A stretch of 64,000 bases of DNA from Gaiellasilicea sp037721555. GTDB lineage: Bacteria > Actinomycetota > Thermoleophilia > Gaiellales > Gaiellaceae. The stretch covers positions 1 to 64,000 of the forward strand of contig JBBJOI010000012.1 of assembly GCA_037721555.1 (NCBI GenBank), given 5' to 3'. Both the position numbers and the translations under genes were made by a program. A model generated the notes under the pieces. It saw nothing but the letters and a program-made list of their open reading frames with translations, was not told where the DNA came from and ran no database searches. Below are positions 60,784-64,000 of this stretch, piece by piece. Within the stretch, counting starts at the first letter, position 1, and each line of letters starts with the position of its first letter.

Positions 60784-62298
60784 CTACGGGCCGGTCAACA
60801 GCAGCAGCTGACCGTCCTCGACCGTGTTCGGCTTCGGCGTCGCCGTCGGCGCGTGCGCCTGCACGTCGAAGAGCCACGTGTCCTCGCCGAACAGCGCGCT
60901 CGCATCGATGATGCCGCTCGTCTCCCAGACGCCCGGAAGCACCGGGACGCCGTCCCGGCCGGGCGGGTCGAGCTCGACGATACGCTGTGCCGACGCGACG
61001 TTGGGGCCGCGGCCCGAGACGTCGAACCGCCAGATCGAGCCGTCACGGCCCTTCGCGGCCATCACCGGCCGGCTCTCGGCGGTTCCGTCCTCCTGAACCA
61101 TCAGATACTCGCCGCTGATGTCGATGTTGTCCGGACTGACGGCAATGTCGCCGCCGCGAGCCACGATCTGGTCGGCGTTGTACTCGACCTCGAGCGTGCC
61201 CGTGCCGGTGGGGCTGAACGGGTTCAGCTTCAGCGAATAGAGCCGGCCGAGCTCGTTGGCACCCGCGGCACCACCGGTCGTTACGAACAGGAACTGGTGC
61301 GGGTCGTCCGGCACAAACGCGCCGTCCTCGGGCCGGGCGAAGCGGAAGGCACCGACTGCGTCGCTCGCTGCCTCGAGCTGTGCCTCGTCCAGGTCACCGG
61401 CGTTCGGGATCAGCTCCCACTCGACGCGCATCGAGCCGTTCCGGAACGTGGCCTCGTCCGGGTTGCCGGAGTGAGCCGGCACGAGCACGTACAGCTGCCC
61501 GTTGTCGAGCCCGTTTCGGCGCAGAACGCTCGCGCCCTGGCTTCGATCCTTGCGGCCGACGTACATGTAGACCTGGCTGTTCTCGACGGCCGGATCGAGA
61601 GCGTTGGGCCCGTCCTCCATCCCCATCGCGACCGTGAGGTTGCCGCTCGTGGGCTGGATCAGGGTGTTCTCCCAGGCGAAGCGACCGAGCTTCGGCAGGG
61701 TGTGCAGCTCGTTGTCGAAGATTGCGACGGCGAGACCACCCTTGCCGTCGAACGTGCTCGCCGGCGTACCGTCCTCCTCGTTCGTGAGGTAGATGTAGCG
61801 GTCGAAGCCGTGCTCGGGTCCCGCCAGCGAGCCCGAGCAGAAGCGCGAGAACGCCCGGGTCGTGTTCCCGACTTCCGGCGCGGGGCCGACGAACGTGTTC
61901 TCGTTGTAGATCACGTCGTAGGCGCGGTCGCCGGAGATGACGTTCCCCTGCGCCCCGAGGACGAGCTTGGACACGTGTGCGCCTCGGTTGAGTGGCCGAC
62001 CGACGAGCGGCTCCGACAGCGTCGCGGACCGCAGCTCATGGTTCATGAAGACCGTCTTCGTCCCGTTGGAGTTCGGATGCGCCCCGAGCCCGTCCGGAAT
62101 GCCGACCATCTGGTACTCCCGGGTGGGGTTGCTGGTCTCCGGGACCGTATCGCCCACCGACAGGAGCCGCGTGGTGTCGTAGCCGCCCGAGATGCCGACG
62201 GCGTAGTCCTTGATCGGCGCGATCGCTGCACCCGCGGCGGCGGCGGCTGTCAAGACCGCAGCTGTTGTCGCAACGAGCGCCTGCCTGCTTCTCCACAT
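60784..62298 (-). CDS. Secreted PhoX-like (DUF839) protein
   Basis: 504 residues. A signal peptide (MWRSRQALVATTAAVLTAAA) precedes a propeller-like region with FMNHELR, RFCSGSL, YLTNEEDGTP and SPDNIDISGEYLMVQEDG, features of DUF839/PhoX-like phosphatases, which use Ca and Fe. The classic PhoX active-site Cys/Arg pattern is only partly evident, so enzymatic activity is not certain. AAGGGGAG before ATG 62298 fixes the start. It diverges from the thiamine genes. Confidence 0.8.
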   Translation of the reverse strand: MWRSRQALVATTAAVLTAAAAAGAAIAPIKDYAVGISGGYDTTRLLSVGDTVPETSNPTREYQMVGIPDGLGAHPNSNGTKTVFMNHELRSATLSEPLVGRPLNRGAHVSKLVLGAQGNVISGDRAYDVIYNENTFVGPAPEVGNTTRAFSRFCSGSLAGPEHGFDRYIYLTNEEDGTPASTFDGKGGLAVAIFDNELHTLPKLGRFAWENTLIQPTSGNLTVAMGMEDGPNALDPAVENSQVYMYVGRKDRSQGASVLRRNGLDNGQLYVLVPAHSGNPDEATFRNGSMRVEWELIPNAGDLDEAQLEAASDAVGAFRFARPEDGAFVPDDPHQFLFVTTGGAAGANELGRLYSLKLNPFSPTGTGTLEVEYNADQIVARGGDIAVSPDNIDISGEYLMVQEDGTAESRPVMAAKGRDGSIWRFDVSGRGPNVASAQRIVELDPPGRDGVPVLPGVWETSGIIDASALFGEDTWLFDVQAHAPTATPKPNTVEDGQLLLLTGP

Positions 62299-62427
62299 GT
62301 GTTGCTCCCCTTCTTCGTTGGTCTTCCAGGCGGCGCCATCGTCCTGCTGCGGCCAAGCAGCGTGGTCGTCCGGGTGGTGAAGCGCCCGTGTCGGTTCGGT
62401 GACGCGTCCCTCTGCTACCATTGGGCG

Positions 62428-62523
62428 CACGAACGGGGAGCTCGGGGCAACCGGGCTGAGAGGGCGGATTTCGCGCGCCGCCGACCCGAGAACCTGATCT
62501 GGGTAATGCCAGCGGAGGAATCG
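62428..62523 (+). ncRNA. TPP riboswitch (THI element)
   Basis: The conserved thiamine-pyrophosphate aptamer core is present: CTGAGA (62456-62461), a variable P3 arm rich in GC, CCTGATCTGG (62493-62502) and TAATGCCAGCG (62504-62514). The GGAGG of the ribosome binding site for the next gene (62514-62518) lies inside the 3' end of the aptamer, so TPP binding likely blocks translation. A -10-like TACCAT is at 62416-62421. Confidence 0.93.
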
Positions 62524-62524
62524 A

Positions 62525-63163
62525 GTGCAGCAAGACACCGTGATGGTCGTCGCCGGCGGGGGAGCCGCTCCCAGCACTGCCGTGCTTCCGTCGGCGTCTA
62601 CCGTGATCGCAGCCGACGGGGGAGTTGACCTCGCGCTCGCGCTCGGCCTACATCCGGACGTCGTCGTCGGCGATTTCGACTCGGCCTCGTCGGAGGGAAT
62701 CGCGGCGGCAGAGGCCGCCGGCGCGCGCATCGTCCGGCACTCGCCCGACAAGGACGCGACCGACCTGGAGCTGGCCCTGGAGGAGGCTGCAGCGCTCGGG
62801 CCGCGCCGGCTCGTCGTCGTCGGGGTGGAGGGCGGTCGTCTGGACCATTTGATCGCAGGGCTGCTCCTCCTCGGCTCCGAGCGCTACGCCGACTTCGAGC
62901 TGGAGGCCCTGGTCGGCCGAGCTCGGGCGTATGTCGTCCGTTCCGAGCGCGAGCTCGCAGGTGAGCCCGGTGAGCTCGTGTCGCTGCTCGCGCTCCACGG
63001 GCCGGCGGAAGGCGTGGTGACTGAGGGACTCGTCTTTCCCCTGCGACACGAGACGCTCCTACCCGGGTCGAGCCGCGGTGTGTCGAATCTCTTCACCGGT
63101 GTCACAGCGCGGCTCTCACTCGAGCGCGGCGTGCTCCTCGCCCTCTGCCCGGGACGCGCATGA
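62525..63163 (+). CDS. thiN: Thiamine pyrophosphokinase
   Basis: 212 residues. Converts thiamine and ATP to TPP. IAADGGVDLALALGLHPDVVVGDF holds the metal and ATP aspartates of the family, PDKDATDLELAL the second signature, and the C-terminal beta-sandwich has SNLFTG with the thiamine-contact Ser/Asn. GTG start is placed just after the riboswitch. Its stop overlaps the next gene (ATGA). Confidence 0.9.
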   Translation: MQQDTVMVVAGGGAAPSTAVLPSASTVIAADGGVDLALALGLHPDVVVGDFDSASSEGIAAAEAAGARIVRHSPDKDATDLELALEEAAALGPRRLVVVGVEGGRLDHLIAGLLLLGSERYADFELEALVGRARAYVVRSERELAGEPGELVSLLALHGPAEGVVTEGLVFPLRHETLLPGSSRGVSNLFTGVTARLSLERGVLLALCPGRA

Positions 63164-64000
63164 GGAAGTTCGCCATTGCGGTCGGTCTCAGCCTTGCGCT
63201 GACAGGCTGCGGCGGCGGGGGCGGCCGCGACGAGATCCGGGAGGTCGTGCTTGTCACGCACGACTCGTTTGCCGTCTCGAAGCCGGTGCTGCGGGCGTTC
63301 GAGCAGGAGACGGGACTGACGCTCCGGATCCTGCAGTCGGGAGATGCCGGCGAGGCGCTCAACCGGGCGCAGCTGACCGCCGGCAACCCCGAAGGGGACG
63401 TGTTCTTCGGCGTCGACAACAACCTCCTGTCACGGGCCCTCGAGGAGGATCTGTTCGAGGCGTACGAGTCGCCCGAGCTCGAGCAGGTCGGCCAGAGGTA
63501 CCTGCTCGACGAGGAGCACCGGGTCACGCCGATCGACCATGGCGAGGTCTGCCTCAACGTCGACCGCGGCTGGTTCGAGTCGCGGGACCTGATGCCGCCC
63601 CGCGGCTTCGACGATCTCGTCGAGGCCCGCTATCGGAGCCTGCTCGTCGTCGAGAACCCGGCGACGTCCACACCCGGCCTCGCCTTCCTGCTGGCGACGA
63701 TCGCGCACTACGGCGAGGACGGCTGGCAAGCCTGGTGGCAGAAGCTGCGCGCGAACGACGTGCTCATCGTGGACGGCTGGGAGGAGGCCTACACCGCCCG
63801 CTTCTCGGGTGCCTCCGGCAGCAAGGGGAAGCGGCCGATCGTCGTCTCGTACGCCTCCAGTCCCGCCGCCGAGGTGATCTTCGCCGGGAAGCCGGTGGAC
63901 GAGGCGCCGACGGCCGTCGTCGAGACAACATGCTTCCGGCAGGTCGAGCTGGCCGGCATCCTCCGCGGCGCCCGCAACGAGGAGGGCGCGAAGAAGCTGA
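63160..64000 (+). CDS. Thiamine ABC transporter substrate-binding lipoprotein (cut by window end)
   Basis: At least 280 residues are visible and the frame is open to base 64000. A lipoprotein signal with LALTGC (lipid-modified Cys17) is followed by a type 2 periplasmic-binding fold: LVTHDSFAVSKPVLRAFEQE, GDVFFGVDNNLLSRA, PIDHGEVCLN and SYASSPAAEVIF, the pattern of TbpA/ThiB proteins. With the riboswitch and thiN in one transcript, thiamine uptake and activation are jointly controlled by TPP. ATG overlaps the thiN stop. Confidence 0.9.
   Translation, partial: MRKFAIAVGLSLALTGCGGGGGRDEIREVVLVTHDSFAVSKPVLRAFEQETGLTLRILQSGDAGEALNRAQLTAGNPEGDVFFGVDNNLLSRALEEDLFEAYESPELEQVGQRYLLDEEHRVTPIDHGEVCLNVDRGWFESRDLMPPRGFDDLVEARYRSLLVVENPATSTPGLAFLLATIAHYGEDGWQAWWQKLRANDVLIVDGWEEAYTARFSGASGSKGKRPIVVSYASSPAAEVIFAGKPVDEAPTAVVETTCFRQVELAGILRGARNEEGAKKL

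Overview
The window is a GC-rich bacterial chromosome segment with tightly packed, often overlapping genes and many GTG or TTG starts. The gene mix (two-domain Nnr, E. coli-type NADP isocitrate dehydrogenase, FabI, AceK, DUF6328 and DUF2231 membrane proteins, CtaG-like protein, many secreted beta-propeller and CAP proteins) suggests a Gram-positive-type actinobacterium, most likely near the Thermoleophilia/Gaiellales. That placement is inference from gene style, not a phylogeny.

Layout. 1-9761: housekeeping block (PfkB kinase end, guaB-guaA, acylphosphatase, MFS transporter, rplM-rpsI, glmM, glmS). 9766-16278: formate dehydrogenase locus, with fdhD and mobA on the plus strand facing fdhB-fdhA-birA on the minus strand. 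fdhA is one 896-residue gene read through an in-frame UGA (selenocysteine). 16301-22332: arfB, then HAD phosphatase-acpS-nnr and SDR-alr-cca in overlapping order. 22329-22740: an apparently intact promoter with a CsoR-like operator in front of a scrambled copper chaperone/ATPase remnant. 22754-28344: SDR, a 1128-residue subtilase, fabI, DUF6328. 28322-34414: a minus-strand ECF sigma operon made of sigma factor, anti-sigma beta-propeller, a fusion of murein endopeptidase and M14 carboxypeptidase, a secreted beta-propeller, a second selenoprotein (peroxiredoxin-like) and a membrane protein. A further secreted propeller (34544) diverges from it.

35783-51905: YbdK-like ligase, VUT transporter, RidA, hydrolases, Nudix, lipid kinase, thioredoxin, a divergent isoleucyl-tRNA synthetase, ispH, a large GAF/PAS histidine kinase with a single-domain response regulator, and a CAP-domain protein. 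52007-55582: a decayed strip between tRNA-Pro and tRNA-Gly holding broken genes (potassium-channel tail, frameshifted hypothetical, plasmid/ICE-type relic, truncated ParB) and strong inverted repeats. 55494-64000: an ORF antisense to tRNA-Gly, AI-2E-type permease, CAP protein, divergent aceK/icd pair with a palindrome between them, PhoX-like protein, and a TPP riboswitch controlling thiamine pyrophosphokinase and a thiamine-type ABC binding protein cut by the window end.

The most interesting content is the pair of selenoproteins (fdhA Sec351 and the peroxiredoxin Sec34). Both have a plausible bacterial SECIS hairpin at the right distance, and both would be missed or split by routine annotation. 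The second sits inside a sigma-factor operon devoted to envelope functions. No selA, selB, selC or selD gene lies in this window, so Sec decoding must be confirmed elsewhere in the genome.
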